DNA of 64,000 nt. Source: Tardiphaga sp. vice304. Its GTDB lineage: Bacteria > Pseudomonadota > Alphaproteobacteria > Rhizobiales > Xanthobacteraceae. Below are positions 25,555 through 34,655 of this stretch, piece by piece (within the stretch, counting starts at the first letter, position 1; the number at the start of each line of letters is the position of its first letter). The notes under the pieces are model-generated. The model had not been told where the DNA came from. It saw only the letters and a program-made list of their open reading frames with translations, and did not search any database. A program made the translations under genes and the position numbers. Location: NCBI RefSeq assembly GCF_007018905.1, contig NZ_CP041402.1, positions 4,142,001 to 4,206,000 of the forward strand, written 5' to 3'.

Positions 25555-27402
25555 TTATCGCATCACGTTCAGGAGATCCTGCACCATCGTGTTCGCCGTC
25601 GTGATCACCTTGGTATTGGCTGAATAAGCCTGCTGGGTGACGATCAGCTTGGTGAATTCGTCGGCGATGTCGGTGTTCGACGATTCCAGCGACGCGCCGG
25701 AGATGCTGCCGCCCTTGCCGTACAGCGGCTGGCCGGATTCGTTGGTGACTTCGAACGCGCCGCCGTCGATGCGCTTCAGGAAGTCGGCGCCGTTGAAGGT
25801 CGCGACGCTGACTTCGGCCAGATCGATGTTGCGGCCGTTGGAGTAGCTGCCGACGACGCGGCCTTGGTTGCTGACCGAGACGCTCTTCAACTGGCCGGCG
25901 GCGTAGCCGTCCTGCTGCAACTGGTTGACCTGGGCGTTGCCATTGGTGTCGGCGAACTGGGTCAGGCCGCCGGTGCCGAACGCCATCGTGACGTTGCCGA
26001 GGCTGACGCCGCTGACCGTCAGGCCGCTCAACGTGATCTGGCCGATCACCGGCTGCATCTGGCCGTCGGTGCCGAACTTGAAATCGGTGCCGACGTTCTG
26101 CCAGGCAATGGCGGAGCCGGTGGCGGCGGGATTGGTCTGGTAGAACAGGTTCCAGGTATCGGTGCCGCCTGTGGTGGCCGAGGCAACCTTGGCCCAGCGG
26201 AACTGGAGGCTGACCGGCGCGCCGTTGCCGTCATAGGCGGTGGCCGCGCCGCCGCTTATCGACTCGTTGAGAAAGGTCTGGTTGTCGCTGCCGATCACCA
26301 CGCCGGTGCCGGCAGTGCCGCCGCCGGTGCGCAGCGCCGTGACCGTGCCGGAGAAGCCCAGCGAGCCGAAGCCTGCTGCGGACGAGGATGTCAGGGAGAA
26401 GTCGTTGGCGGTGCCGGTATTCAGCGTGACGGCGCCTGTCGCCGAAATGCTCGACGGTGTCGTCGTGCCGGTGAGGCCGTCGATCGTGGACAGCAGGCTT
26501 CCGACGGTGCTTCCCGCGGCGGAGAGATCGATGAAAGTGGTACCAGTGACCGGCGCCGGCGCGGCGCCGCCGTTGTAAAACGAGATTGTCTTGGTCGTGG
26601 TGACGCCGGCATTGGTGACCTTGAGCGTCATTGTGTCGCCGGCGATGAAGCCGGCAGGAAGCGAATCCGTTCCCGTTGCGCTCAGCAATTTGGTGGCCGC
26701 CTTGATCGCGACGGCCGGGGTCTCGAAGTTGGTCCGCGCATTGCCGGTGGTGGCGGTATTGCCGAACGGCGTCGCCGGCGTGCCCAGCGGTCGCGGGTTG
26801 GACACGAAGTCAGCCGAGCGCAGAAGTTCCGAGCCGACCACCGCGGTGTTGTGCTTGGTGGTCAGCGGATAGCTGGCGAGATTGGCGCGGTAGTCGATCT
26901 TGGTGGTCGGCTGCGACGGCAGGAAGTCGTTCTGGAAGCGCATCACTGCCGGCGTGCTGCCGGCCGGATTGCCGGTGGACGGATCGATCTTGACGCCCTG
27001 CAGGTAATAGCCGGCGCCATTCACCAGGTAGCCGTTCTTGTCGAGCGTGAAGTCGCCGCGACGGGTGTATTTGTTGACGCCGTCGAACACCGGCGTGGAA
27101 TCCGAGACGCTGCCTGGCTTTTGGACCGCGAAAAAGCCGGCGCCATTGATCGCCATGTAGGTCGCCACCGATGACGAGGTCACCGAACCGGCGATGGTGT
27201 TGGTGCTGCGCGAGCCTGCTTTGACAGAGCCTGCGAGCTGCGCCGAATTGCCGGTATCAGGGATCAGATCGAGGAAGCTGGTGTCGATGCGCTTGAAGGC
27301 GGTGGTCTGAGAGTTGGCGATGTTGCCGGAAATGTTCTCCAGCGCGTAGGAGTTTGCCCGCAGGCCCGCAACGGAGGTAGTCAGCGCGCCGAAGATACCC
27401 AT
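25555..27402 (-). CDS. flgE: Flagellar hook protein FlgE
   Basis: In this 615-aa product the N-terminal FGALTTSVAGLRANSYALEN and ISGNIANSQTTAFKR are rod/hook hallmarks. The C-terminal ESSNTDIADEFTKLIVTQQA and NTMVQDLLNVM complete the coiled-coil pair. The long Thr/Gly-rich middle makes it longer than enterobacterial FlgE (~400 aa), as in other Rhizobiales. It is first in the flgE-flgK-flgL operon with a consensus sigma-54 promoter about 75 nt upstream of the ATG. Confidence 0.95.
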   Translation of the reverse strand: MGIFGALTTSVAGLRANSYALENISGNIANSQTTAFKRIDTSFLDLIPDTGNSAQLAGSVKAGSRSTNTIAGSVTSSSVATYMAINGAGFFAVQKPGSVSDSTPVFDGVNKYTRRGDFTLDKNGYLVNGAGYYLQGVKIDPSTGNPAGSTPAVMRFQNDFLPSQPTTKIDYRANLASYPLTTKHNTAVVGSELLRSADFVSNPRPLGTPATPFGNTATTGNARTNFETPAVAIKAATKLLSATGTDSLPAGFIAGDTMTLKVTNAGVTTTKTISFYNGGAAPAPVTGTTFIDLSAAGSTVGSLLSTIDGLTGTTTPSSISATGAVTLNTGTANDFSLTSSSAAGFGSLGFSGTVTALRTGGGTAGTGVVIGSDNQTFLNESISGGAATAYDGNGAPVSLQFRWAKVASATTGGTDTWNLFYQTNPAATGSAIAWQNVGTDFKFGTDGQMQPVIGQITLSGLTVSGVSLGNVTMAFGTGGLTQFADTNGNAQVNQLQQDGYAAGQLKSVSVSNQGRVVGSYSNGRNIDLAEVSVATFNGADFLKRIDGGAFEVTNESGQPLYGKGGSISGASLESSNTDIADEFTKLIVTQQAYSANTKVITTANTMVQDLLNVMR

Positions 27403-27475
27403 AACATTGTCTCCAACTTCGATCCGGGCGGCCCGCCGGTTGCCAAAACTGATGGCCGCATTCGAAGTGAGTGTC

Positions 27476-27490
27476 GCAAGCCCCGTGCCA
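27476..27490 (-). promoter_or_regulatory. Consensus sigma-54 promoter of the flgE-flgK-flgL operon
   Basis: On the minus strand the sequence TGGCAC-GGGGC-TTGC is an exact match to the -24/-12 consensus. The -12 GC lies 74 nt upstream of the flgE ATG. Hook genes are sigma-54/FlbD dependent in alphaproteobacteria, and fliX, the partner of FlbD, is in this window. Confidence 0.85.
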
Positions 27491-27524
27491 AGACAAATAA
27501 CGCCATGTTTTCAATGAAATAAAG

Positions 27525-27550
27525 AAAAGCCCCGGTCTTTCGACCGGGGC
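27525..27550 (-). terminator. Rho-independent terminator of msrB
   Basis: Stem GCCCCGGTC / GACCGGGGC (27529-27537 with 27542-27550) with a 4-nt loop is followed by TTTT on the minus strand. It lies 70 nt beyond the msrB stop and separates it from the flgE promoter. Confidence 0.85.
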
Positions 27551-27619
27551 ACAATTGCCTAGCGCGGAAATAATTGCCGGTACCAGCGCCTGATATCGCC
27601 GGTCCGTTCGTAAGCGAAA

Positions 27620-28123
27620 TCAGCTCGCCGACGGGGTCGCCGGTTTGAAGATCATCGCAAAGCCGTCCATGCAGTAGCGCAGGCCGGTCGGCTTCGGGCC
27701 GTCGTCGAAGACGTGGCCGAGATGACCGCCGCAGCGCCGGCAATGGATCTCGGTGCGTACCATGCCGAGCGTCGAATCCTTGCGCTCGCCGACCGCGTTG
27801 GGCAGCGGCTGCCAGAAGCTCGGCCAGCCTGTTCCGCTCTCGAACTTGGTCTCCGACGAGAACAGCACGTTGTCGCAGCCTGCACAGGCGAAGGTGCCCT
27901 TGCGCTTTTCCTTGTTCAGCGGGCTGGAAAACGGCCTTTCGGTGCCCTCCTTGCGCAGGATCTCGTATTGCTGCGGCGTCAGTTGTGCGCGCCACTCGGC
28001 ATCGGTCTTGGTGACTTCAAACTTCTCGTCGGCGGCTTCGGCCGGCGACACGCGGAGCCATTTGAACGTCATCAGCGCCCCCAGTCCGGCTGCAGTGGTG
28101 AGAAAAAATCGGCGGTCGATCAT
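27620..28123 (-). CDS. msrB: Tat-exported peptide-methionine (R)-S-oxide reductase MsrB
   Basis: The 167-aa product starts [20 protein letters not shown], a twin-arginine signal (RR then FFLTTAAGL), so it should be folded before export to the periplasm. The MsrB motifs are present: Zn cysteine pairs CAGC and [25 protein letters not shown], and the catalytic Cys in [12 protein letters not shown]. It reduces methionine-R-sulfoxide in proteins. The ATG at 28123 follows GGGAGA at good spacing; the longer frame to 28219 hides the Tat signal and is rejected. A terminator follows. Confidence 0.93.
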   Translation of the reverse strand: MIDRRFFLTTAAGLGALMTFKWLRVSPAEAADEKFEVTKTDAEWRAQLTPQQYEILRKEGTERPFSSPLNKEKRKGTFACAGCDNVLFSSETKFESGTGWPSFWQPLPNAVGERKDSTLGMVRTEIHCRRCGGHLGHVFDDGPKPTGLRYCMDGFAMIFKPATPSAS

Positions 28124-28237
28124 GATGGTCTCCCTGGGAGGTCGAGACGTGACCTCGTTCGCCCAAAGATACGGGCGAAGCACCGCGAAGTTACACCCGC
28201 CGCCAGAGATTTCTCTCACATTGCTGCGAGGTGCAGA

Positions 28238-29635
28238 TCATCCGGTGGAATCTTCGCCCGACGGGCGCGGCTGCGGCCCGCTTGTGCCGGCCCGCAGATT
28301 GGCCTCCGCCAGCCGACGTTGGCGAACCCGTTCCCTAGCCCGCGCGCCTTCGCGGTAGCGCGCCAGCGTGCCGGCCAACGCCGCACTCTGGCGGTTCCAG
28401 ATGCCGACGCCGTAGCCGGCGATGCGGCCGGTGCGGCCGCCGGCCCAGACCAGTTCGAACGGCGAGAACAGCTTCCAGCGGTCGTCGCGGTGCAGCATCC
28501 CGGCGGCAATCAACTGCCCGGCCATCGCCGTGGTGTTAAGGCCCTGGCGGCCAAAGCCACTGGCGACCCAGAGGCCGCGGCGCAATTCGCCGATCTGCGG
28601 CATGCCGTGCACGGTCTGCCCGATGGCGCCGCCGAAGGTCTCGGCGATCGCGACGCGGCCAAGCTGCGGAAACACCGTGCGGATCCGCCGCGCAATGGCG
28701 CCAGCGTAGCGCTGCGGCCGGGCCTCCCAACTGGTCTCCGGCCCCGACCACATCAGCCGGTCGCCGCCGACGATGCGGAACTGGTCGATGCCGTCGGTAT
28801 CGGTCACCGAACCCGTGAAGGTGATGGCCTCCGCCAGGCGCTCGCCGAGCGGCTCGGTGATCGCGCCATAGCGCCACACCGGCAGCAGGGTCTGCGCCAG
28901 CCGCGGCGCGGGTTCGCCGAGATGCACGTTGCCGGCCAGCACGACCTGCGAGGACCGCAGCCGCGCTGAGGGGGTCACGATGCGCTTGCGGATGCCGGCG
29001 GCGTCCAGGTTGACCACCGGCGTATCTTCGAAAATCCGCACCCCGGCTGCGCGCGCCAGCGCCGCCAGCCCCTGCAGATAGGCCGGGCCGTCGATCTGGA
29101 ACGCGCGAGGGTAATACACGCCATGAAAATAGCGTTTGGTCTTGAGCACGTCGCGGACGCGGTCGATCTGCCAGCCTTCGACCTCGGTATCGAAATCCTC
29201 GCCGAGCATCTGCAGCCGCGCAATCAGCCGGTCCCCGACATCGACATTGGAGACCTCCAGCGCGCCATCGCTACGCGCGAGGCCCGGCATGCTGTCTTCC
29301 GCGGCATAGGCGCGCACGGCTTCCGCGCCCTCCTGCGACAACGCCCAACATTCGCGGGCATCTTCCAGCCCGACCCGCTCAATCAGGTCGGCGAGCGGCA
29401 GGCCGAAGCCGGGCATCACGGTGCCGAACTGGTTGCCGGATGCGTTCCAGCCGATATGGCGGCCTTCCAGCACGGCGACGCTGGCGCCCATGCGCACAGC
29501 CGCCAGCGCCACCGAGAGGCCCGCCAGCCCGGCGCCCACCACGCAAATGTCGACGTCGAGATCGACGCCCAGCCGCGTGCGCTCCGGCCCTGCGGCGCCT
29601 GGGCGATCGGTCGTACTTGCGGAAGCTTCGGTCAT
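28238..29635 (-). CDS. FAD-dependent amine/amino-acid oxidoreductase (DAO family)
   Basis: The 465-aa product has an ADP-binding Rossmann motif near residue 30 (ICVVGAGLAGLSVALAAVR), GRHIGWNASGNQFGTVMPGF as the second FAD contact, and a C-terminal GGAIGQTVHGMPQIG ... VASGFGRQGLNTT stretch typical of DAO-type enzymes such as gamma-glutamylputrescine oxidase. The residues that fix the substrate cannot be read. It is upstream of msrB on the same strand, 114 nt from its start, and may be co-transcribed. The C-terminal ~45 residues are Arg/Ala/Gly-rich. Confidence 0.85.
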   Translation of the reverse strand: MTEASASTTDRPGAAGPERTRLGVDLDVDICVVGAGLAGLSVALAAVRMGASVAVLEGRHIGWNASGNQFGTVMPGFGLPLADLIERVGLEDARECWALSQEGAEAVRAYAAEDSMPGLARSDGALEVSNVDVGDRLIARLQMLGEDFDTEVEGWQIDRVRDVLKTKRYFHGVYYPRAFQIDGPAYLQGLAALARAAGVRIFEDTPVVNLDAAGIRKRIVTPSARLRSSQVVLAGNVHLGEPAPRLAQTLLPVWRYGAITEPLGERLAEAITFTGSVTDTDGIDQFRIVGGDRLMWSGPETSWEARPQRYAGAIARRIRTVFPQLGRVAIAETFGGAIGQTVHGMPQIGELRRGLWVASGFGRQGLNTTAMAGQLIAAGMLHRDDRWKLFSPFELVWAGGRTGRIAGYGVGIWNRQSAALAGTLARYREGARARERVRQRRLAEANLRAGTSGPQPRPSGEDSTG

Positions 29636-29748
29636 GTCGTTTTCTACGGATCCGTTCGGTGCTTGTCACCTTGTCCTCGCCGCGCAGGTCGATTAATCCG
29701 CTGAGCATCCGGCGCCCCGGCGCCCTCTTGCCGAATCGAGACCGCGCC

Positions 29749-30276
29749 ATGCGTCGATTGCTGCTGCTGCGTCACGCCAAGACCGAAACGGACGCGCCGA
29801 GCGGCAAGGATTTCGACCGCCGGCTCGACGACCGCGGTCTGGTCGACGCCGCTGCGATGGGCGCCTGGCTAAACCGGCACCCGCCGCTGCCCGACCTCGT
29901 CTGCGTTTCCACCGCCGCACGCGCCCGGCAGACCTGGGACCTCGTCGCCGCCGAACTGCCGGATGCCCGGCCGGTGGTCGCGCATCTCGAAGAGCTGTAC
30001 GGCGCGGGCCCTGCCGAACTGCTTCAAGTGATCCGCGACGCGGCGGTCGAGGACCCAAAGCTGCTGGTGATCGTCGGTCACAATCCCGGCCTGCACGAGC
30101 TGGCGCTTGGCCTTATCGACGGCGGCGACGCCGATGGCCGCCACGCCATCGCGCGCAACCTGCCGACCGGCAGCATCGTCATCATCGACTTCGCCATCGC
30201 CGACTGGAACGAGGTGGCGTTCCGCGGCGGCCAGCTCGCGCAGTTCGTCACCCCGAAGCTGCTGAAGGGCGAATAG
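29749..30276 (+). CDS. SixA-type histidine phosphatase
   Basis: The 175-aa product begins MRRLLLLRHAKTETD, the RHx catalytic motif of the histidine-phosphatase superfamily. The second catalytic His is in VIVGHNPGLHEL. SRKF-type neighbours are replaced by DFDRRLDDRG and STAARARQTWDLV, both usual in SixA relatives. SixA removes phosphate from phosphohistidine proteins such as HPt domains or PTS components; the target here is unknown. The ATG at 29749 is chosen because the 103-residue extension antisense to the oxidoreductase is Arg/Pro-rich shadow. Confidence 0.88.
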   Translation: MRRLLLLRHAKTETDAPSGKDFDRRLDDRGLVDAAAMGAWLNRHPPLPDLVCVSTAARARQTWDLVAAELPDARPVVAHLEELYGAGPAELLQVIRDAAVEDPKLLVIVGHNPGLHELALGLIDGGDADGRHAIARNLPTGSIVIIDFAIADWNEVAFRGGQLAQFVTPKLLKGE

Positions 30277-30328
30277 CCGCACGCGGCCGGGCGCTGTCGT
30301 GCTATGCTCCGGCACGACGGAGGCGCCC

Positions 30329-30766
30329 ATGTTCACGTCCATTCTGGTTCCGATCGATCTGTCAGAGATCGAACTCGCGCAGCCCGCGATCGCCCAGGCT
30401 GCATTGCTGTCGCAGACGTTCGGCGCCAAGGTACGGCTTCTGAACGTGCTGCCGATGACGCCGGTGATGCTAGCGGAATATGTCCCGGCGGATTTCGACG
30501 CCCAGCAGCGCGAGTCCTCCGAAGAAGCCCTGGCGCAGGTGGCGCTAAACTGCCGCATCGACCCCGCCAGCGTCTCGCATGTCGTGCGACAGGGCGGCAT
30601 CTATCACGAGATTCTCGAGGAAGCCGCGGCAATCAAGGCCGACCTGATCGTGATGACCTCGCACCGCCCGGCCATGCGGACCTATTTCCTGGGCTCCAAC
30701 GCCGGCCATGTGGTGCGCTACGCCAAATGCTCGGTGCTGGTGGTGCGACCGCCGCAGGGGCGTTGA
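30329..30766 (+). CDS. Universal stress protein UspA family
   Basis: The 145-aa single-domain Usp starts MFTSILVPIDLSE and has the DLIVMTSHR strand-turn and the C-terminal LGSNAGHVVRYAKCSVLVVR. In ATP-binding members a GxxG stretch precedes the GS; here it reads HRPAMRTYFLGS, so nucleotide binding is uncertain. It follows the SixA-like gene by 52 nt on the same strand. The role in stress survival is family knowledge only. Confidence 0.9.
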   Translation: MFTSILVPIDLSEIELAQPAIAQAALLSQTFGAKVRLLNVLPMTPVMLAEYVPADFDAQQRESSEEALAQVALNCRIDPASVSHVVRQGGIYHEILEEAAAIKADLIVMTSHRPAMRTYFLGSNAGHVVRYAKCSVLVVRPPQGR

Positions 30767-30816
30767 TCTCTCGCGCGTTTGCAGCGACGCTCAGTCGAAG
30801 CCACACCCGCCGCGTC

Positions 30817-30934
30817 GTCCCCGCGAACGCGGGGACCCATACACGCTGTAGCTATGACAGACACGAGGCAGCGTGGCTCTGCCTGCGTTTCTATTACGGC
30901 GTCGGAGGGTATGGGTCCCCGCGTTCGCGGGGAC
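30817..30934. repeat. Inverted repeat with nested palindromes
   Basis: A 24-nt arm at 30817-30840 is exactly complementary to 30911-30934. Each arm contains the palindrome GTCCCCGCG-NN-CGCGGGGAC. It lies between the convergent usp and MetE-like genes. Arms of this sequence are a familiar repeat in Bradyrhizobium-group genomes. Confidence 0.85.
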
Positions 30935-30981
30935 CCATGGTATTTAGGAGCGCCACATGGGCCCTCGTAAATTGCAAGCGC

Positions 30982-32100
30982 TTACTTGCCCCAGACTTCG
31001 TTCGCCACATCGACGGCGAGCGTCAGCTTGGCCCATTGTTCTTCCTCGCTGAGCAGATTGCCCTCCTCCGTCGAGGCGAAGCCGCATTGCGGCGACACCG
31101 CGAGCTGCTCCAGCGGCGCGAATTTGGCGGCTTCCATCAGGCGTGCCTTGACGGCTTCCTTCTTCTCGATCTCGCCGAACTTCGAGGTGATGACGCCGAC
31201 CACGACGACCTTCTTGCCCTTGGGCAGGAAGCGCAGCGGCTCGAAGCCGCCGGCGCGCTCGGAATCATATTCCAGGAAGTAACCGTCATAGTTGGTGCCG
31301 GCCAGCAGCGTTTCTGCGACCGGCTCGTAGCCGCCCGAAGAGATCCAGGTCGAGCGGAAGTTGCCGCGGCAGACGTGGGTGGTGATCACCATGTCGGCGG
31401 GGCGCTCGGCGATCGCGTAGTTGATGATGCGGGCATAGATCTGCTGCAGGCCATCGGCCTCTTCGCCGCGCGCACGCAGCTTGGCCAGTTCATCCTCGGA
31501 GCACAGATAGGCCCACACCGTATCGTCGAACTGCAGATAGCGGCAGCCGGCGTCATAGAACGCCTTGACGGCCTTGCGGTAGGTCTTGGCGAGATCCTCG
31601 AAGAACACGTCGAGATCCGGATAGACATTCGGCGAGATCGCCTTGCGGCCGCCGCGGAAGTGCAGCACGGCGGGCGACGGGATGGTCATCTTGGCGGTGA
31701 CGCCGGCGATGTCGGCATGGCGCTTCAGGAACTTGAAATGCGCCAGCATCGGATGGTCGTCGGGGAAATCCAGCTTGCCGATCACGCGCACGGAATCCTG
31801 CCGGGTCTGCACACCGGCGAACTGGATGCCATGGTCGGGGTGATACAGCTCGCAGCCGGTCAGCAGGCTGAGAAAGTCGAAGTGCCACCAGGAGCGACGG
31901 AACTCGCCGTCGGTCGCCAGCTTGAGGCCGATCGCGGCCTGCTTGTGCACGACCTTCTCGATCTCCGAGTCTTCGATCTTGCGCAGGTCGTCGGCGGTGA
32001 TCTCGCCCTTTTCGAGCTTGGCGCGGGCGTCCTTGATCTTCTGCGGGCGCAGCAGGCTGCCGACTTCGTCGGCGCGGAACGGGGCGGTGGTTCTCAGCAT
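30982..32100 (-). CDS. Cobalamin-independent methionine synthase-like methyltransferase (MetE C-terminal core only)
   Basis: The 372-aa product matches only the catalytic half of MetE. The zinc ligands are visible as His and Cys in TTHVCRGN, Glu in LEYDSERAG, and Cys in VSPQCGFAST. The first residues (APFRADEVGSLLRP) are those of stand-alone MetE-core proteins of the YxjG/YxjH type. Such proteins methylate a thiol acceptor, possibly homocysteine, but donor and acceptor cannot be read. It is 49 nt downstream of livF on the same strand and is probably the last gene of the transporter operon. Confidence 0.85.
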   Translation of the reverse strand: MLRTTAPFRADEVGSLLRPQKIKDARAKLEKGEITADDLRKIEDSEIEKVVHKQAAIGLKLATDGEFRRSWWHFDFLSLLTGCELYHPDHGIQFAGVQTRQDSVRVIGKLDFPDDHPMLAHFKFLKRHADIAGVTAKMTIPSPAVLHFRGGRKAISPNVYPDLDVFFEDLAKTYRKAVKAFYDAGCRYLQFDDTVWAYLCSEDELAKLRARGEEADGLQQIYARIINYAIAERPADMVITTHVCRGNFRSTWISSGGYEPVAETLLAGTNYDGYFLEYDSERAGGFEPLRFLPKGKKVVVVGVITSKFGEIEKKEAVKARLMEAAKFAPLEQLAVSPQCGFASTEEGNLLSEEEQWAKLTLAVDVANEVWGK

Positions 32101-32149
32101 GGTCTCACTCCCAGATATTCGTTTGCATCGTCGGCCCGGCGTGACCGGT

Positions 32150-32866
32150 TCAATGTTTCGCGGCCCCGGCCACGCCGAGAAAGCGCTCCAGCACGGTGGG
32201 ATCGGCCTTCAGCGCGGCACTGGCGGCATCATGCACGATGCTGCCGCGCTCCAGTATCACGACGCGGTCGGCGAGGCCCAGAATCTTTTGCGCATTCTGC
32301 TCGACGATGATCGAACAGATGCCGCCGGCGCGGGTGATCTTGCCGAGCGCCGCCAGCAGTTCCTCGACGATGATCGGCGCCAGGCCCTCGGTCGGCTCGT
32401 CGAGCAGCAGCACCTGCGGATTGAGCACCAAAGCGCGGCCGACGGCGAGCATCTGCTGTTCACCGCCGGATAACTGGTTGCCGAAATTGGCCTTGCGCTC
32501 TTCCAGCCGCGGAAACATCTCGTAGACTTTCCGCACCGTCCATTCGCCGGGCTGCGCCACGGCGGTCATGTTCTCTTCCACGGTGAGCGACTTGAAGATG
32601 TTGCGTTCCTGCGGCACCCAGCCGATGCCGGCGCGGGCGCGCTGGTCGGCGCGCATCGCGGTGAGGTCGCGGCCGCCGAGCGACAGCGAGCCGCTGAAAC
32701 GGCGGGTGACGCCGACGATGGAATTGATCAGCGTGGTCTTGCCGGTGCCGTTACGGCCGAGCAGCGCCAGCACCTGGCCCTCGCCGAGGGCAAGCGTCAT
32801 TTTCGGGATCACCACGGCCTGGCCGTAGCCGGCGCAGAGCTGGTCGATGGTCAACAGATCAGACAT
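32150..32866 (-). CDS. livF: Branched-chain-type ABC transporter ATPase LivF (system 1)
   Basis: In this 238-aa product Walker A is GRNGTGKTT, the signature is LSGGEQQMLAVGRAL, and Walker B is VLLLDEPTEGLAP. The EGLAPIIVEEL stretch and short length are LivF-type. It energises uptake through the LivH/LivM permease of the same operon. The start overlaps the 3' end of livG by 8 nt. Confidence 0.93.
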   Translation of the reverse strand: MSDLLTIDQLCAGYGQAVVIPKMTLALGEGQVLALLGRNGTGKTTLINSIVGVTRRFSGSLSLGGRDLTAMRADQRARAGIGWVPQERNIFKSLTVEENMTAVAQPGEWTVRKVYEMFPRLEERKANFGNQLSGGEQQMLAVGRALVLNPQVLLLDEPTEGLAPIIVEELLAALGKITRAGGICSIIVEQNAQKILGLADRVVILERGSIVHDAASAALKADPTVLERFLGVAGAAKH

Positions 32867-33611
32867 CGGCGCCCTCGCCCAGATAGACCGCCTTAACGCG
32901 GGGATCGCGCGCGACTTCGTCGGGCGACCCCTCCACCAGCAGGGCGCCGGCGACCAGCACCGAGATGCGGTCCGCGAAGGAAAACACCAGATCCATGTCG
33001 TGCTCGATCAGAAGCACGGTGACGTCGCGCGGCAGCGAGGCTACCGCGGAGAGGATGTCGTGGCGCTCGCTCTCCGGCACGCCGGCGGCGGGCTCGTCGA
33101 GCAACAGCACGCGCGGCTTGGTGGCCAGCGCCACGGCGATCTCCAGCAGACGCTGCTTGCCATAGGGTAGCGTGGCGGTCGGCTCATTCATCACGTCGAG
33201 CAGATGGAAGCGCGACAGATTTTCCGCGATCTCGTCATTGACGTCCGCGCGGGTGCCCATGCGGCGCCACCAGTCGCCGCCGTGGCCGAGATGTTCGGAG
33301 GCGGCGAGGCCAATGGTTTCCAGCGGCGTGAGATCCGCATAGAGCTGGTTGATCTGGAAGGTACGCGACAGCCCGCGCAGCACCCGCTTGTGCACCGGCA
33401 GGCTGCCGATCTCCTGGCCCTCCAGCAGGATGCGGCCGGAGTCCGGCGTCAGCACGCCGGTCAACAGATTGATCACCGTGGTCTTGCCGGCGCCGTTCGG
33501 ACCGATCAGCGCGTGCCGCGCGCCCGACTCGATCTTCAGGCTGAGATCGCTCGTGACCCTGAGCCCGCCGAATTTCTTTTCCAGGTTGACGGTTTCCAGC
33601 GCGATGGTCAT
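32859..33611 (-). CDS. livG: Branched-chain-type ABC transporter ATPase LivG (system 1)
   Basis: In this 250-aa product, starting MTIALETVNLEKKFGGLRV, Walker A is GPNGAGKTT, the LivG signature variant is LPYGKQRLLEIA and Walker B is VLLLDEPAAGVPESE; it ends AVYLGEG. The longer frame to 34115 reads through livM in another frame and is not real. Its ATGA overlaps the livM stop, so the two are translationally coupled. Confidence 0.93.
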   Translation of the reverse strand: MTIALETVNLEKKFGGLRVTSDLSLKIESGARHALIGPNGAGKTTVINLLTGVLTPDSGRILLEGQEIGSLPVHKRVLRGLSRTFQINQLYADLTPLETIGLAASEHLGHGGDWWRRMGTRADVNDEIAENLSRFHLLDVMNEPTATLPYGKQRLLEIAVALATKPRVLLLDEPAAGVPESERHDILSAVASLPRDVTVLLIEHDMDLVFSFADRISVLVAGALLVEGSPDEVARDPRVKAVYLGEGADV

Positions 33612-34648
33612 GGCCGGTCCCCTTCTGCCAGCGCGATCGGGGTTTTCGCCCCGAACCGGCGCAGCACGAGGTTGGGCACGTACAGCACCCAGCGATGCAG
33701 GCGTTCGCGGCCTATCAGCACGATCGCCACCAACACCAGGCCGATCCAGAACATCCAATATTGCGGCGTGAGCGTTGCAAACAGCTCCTGCAGCAACTTG
33801 AAGATCACCGCGCCGATCAGTCCGCCATAGAGATAGCCGGTACCGCCGATGATCAGCACCAGCATCAGGTCGGCCGAGCGGTCGAAGGCGAAGCCGTCCA
33901 ATGAGGCCAACGCCGTGGTCTGCGTCGACAGTGCGCCGGCAACACCGGCATAGAACGCCGCGATGGTATAGATCGCGATCAGGCGGCGGTTGACCGGAAT
34001 GCCGATCGCCGAGGCGCGCAGAGGATTGTTGCGAATGGCGCGCAGCGACAGGCCGAACGGCGAGTGGACGATCCGTCGCGCCAGCAGGAACAGGACGAAC
34101 AATACGGCCAGGCAATAGATGAAGCCGACCTTGCCGAAGATATCGAACGAGAACTGGCCGAGGATCGGCGCCATCTCGATGCCCTGCAGGCCGTCGGAGC
34201 CGCCGGTGATGTTGGAAAAACGGTTGGCGAGCTCGCGCAGCAACAGCGCGATCGCCAGCGTCACCATCAGCCGGGTCAGATCGGTGCCGCGCATCACCAG
34301 GAAGGAGGTCACGAAGCCGAGCGCCATCGCGGCAAGCCCTGCGACCAGGAGCGCCAGCACCGGCTCATCGACGACGTGATGCAACGCCAAAAGCCCCGCG
34401 GCATAACCGCCGAAGCCGAAGAAGGCGGCATGGCCGAGCGACACGATGCCGGCGTAGCCGAGGATCAGATCGAGCGACATCGCGAACAGCGCCAGCCAGG
34501 CGATCTCGGTGAGGATCAGATAGCGGTTAGGAAACAGGAATACGCAGGCCACGGCGAGCAGCCAGAACACGGCCTCGCCCCAATGCCAGCGGCCGCGCTG
34601 GATGGCGAAGGTGCCCACCTGGGCGCGCAGGGATTCATTCACGGTCAT
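33608..34648 (-). CDS. livM: Branched-chain-type ABC permease LivM (system 1)
   Basis: The 346-aa permease has about nine hydrophobic helices. Family motifs are LILGYAGIVSLGHAAFFGFG and the cytoplasmic coupling loop SLRAIRNNPLRASAIGI. It pairs with LivH to form the channel. The ATG at 34648 (MTVNESLR) lies 7 nt after the livH stop; a six-codon extension to 34666 would overlap livH. The basic C-terminal end (RFGAKTPIALAEGDRP) is cytoplasmic. Confidence 0.92.
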   Translation of the reverse strand: MTVNESLRAQVGTFAIQRGRWHWGEAVFWLLAVACVFLFPNRYLILTEIAWLALFAMSLDLILGYAGIVSLGHAAFFGFGGYAAGLLALHHVVDEPVLALLVAGLAAMALGFVTSFLVMRGTDLTRLMVTLAIALLLRELANRFSNITGGSDGLQGIEMAPILGQFSFDIFGKVGFIYCLAVLFVLFLLARRIVHSPFGLSLRAIRNNPLRASAIGIPVNRRLIAIYTIAAFYAGVAGALSTQTTALASLDGFAFDRSADLMLVLIIGGTGYLYGGLIGAVIFKLLQELFATLTPQYWMFWIGLVLVAIVLIGRERLHRWVLYVPNLVLRRFGAKTPIALAEGDRP

Positions 34649-34655
34649 GGCGTCC

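Noticed and set aside
25864..27174. A 436-codon plus-strand ORF opposite flgE
   Set aside because: It is Arg/Ala/Gly-rich antisense shadow, while FlgE in the other direction is unmistakable.
30304..32310. A 668-codon plus-strand ORF across usp, the intergenic repeat and the MetE-core gene
   Set aside because: It is antisense to genes with clear catalytic motifs, its translation is low-complexity, and it exists only because the DNA is GC-rich.
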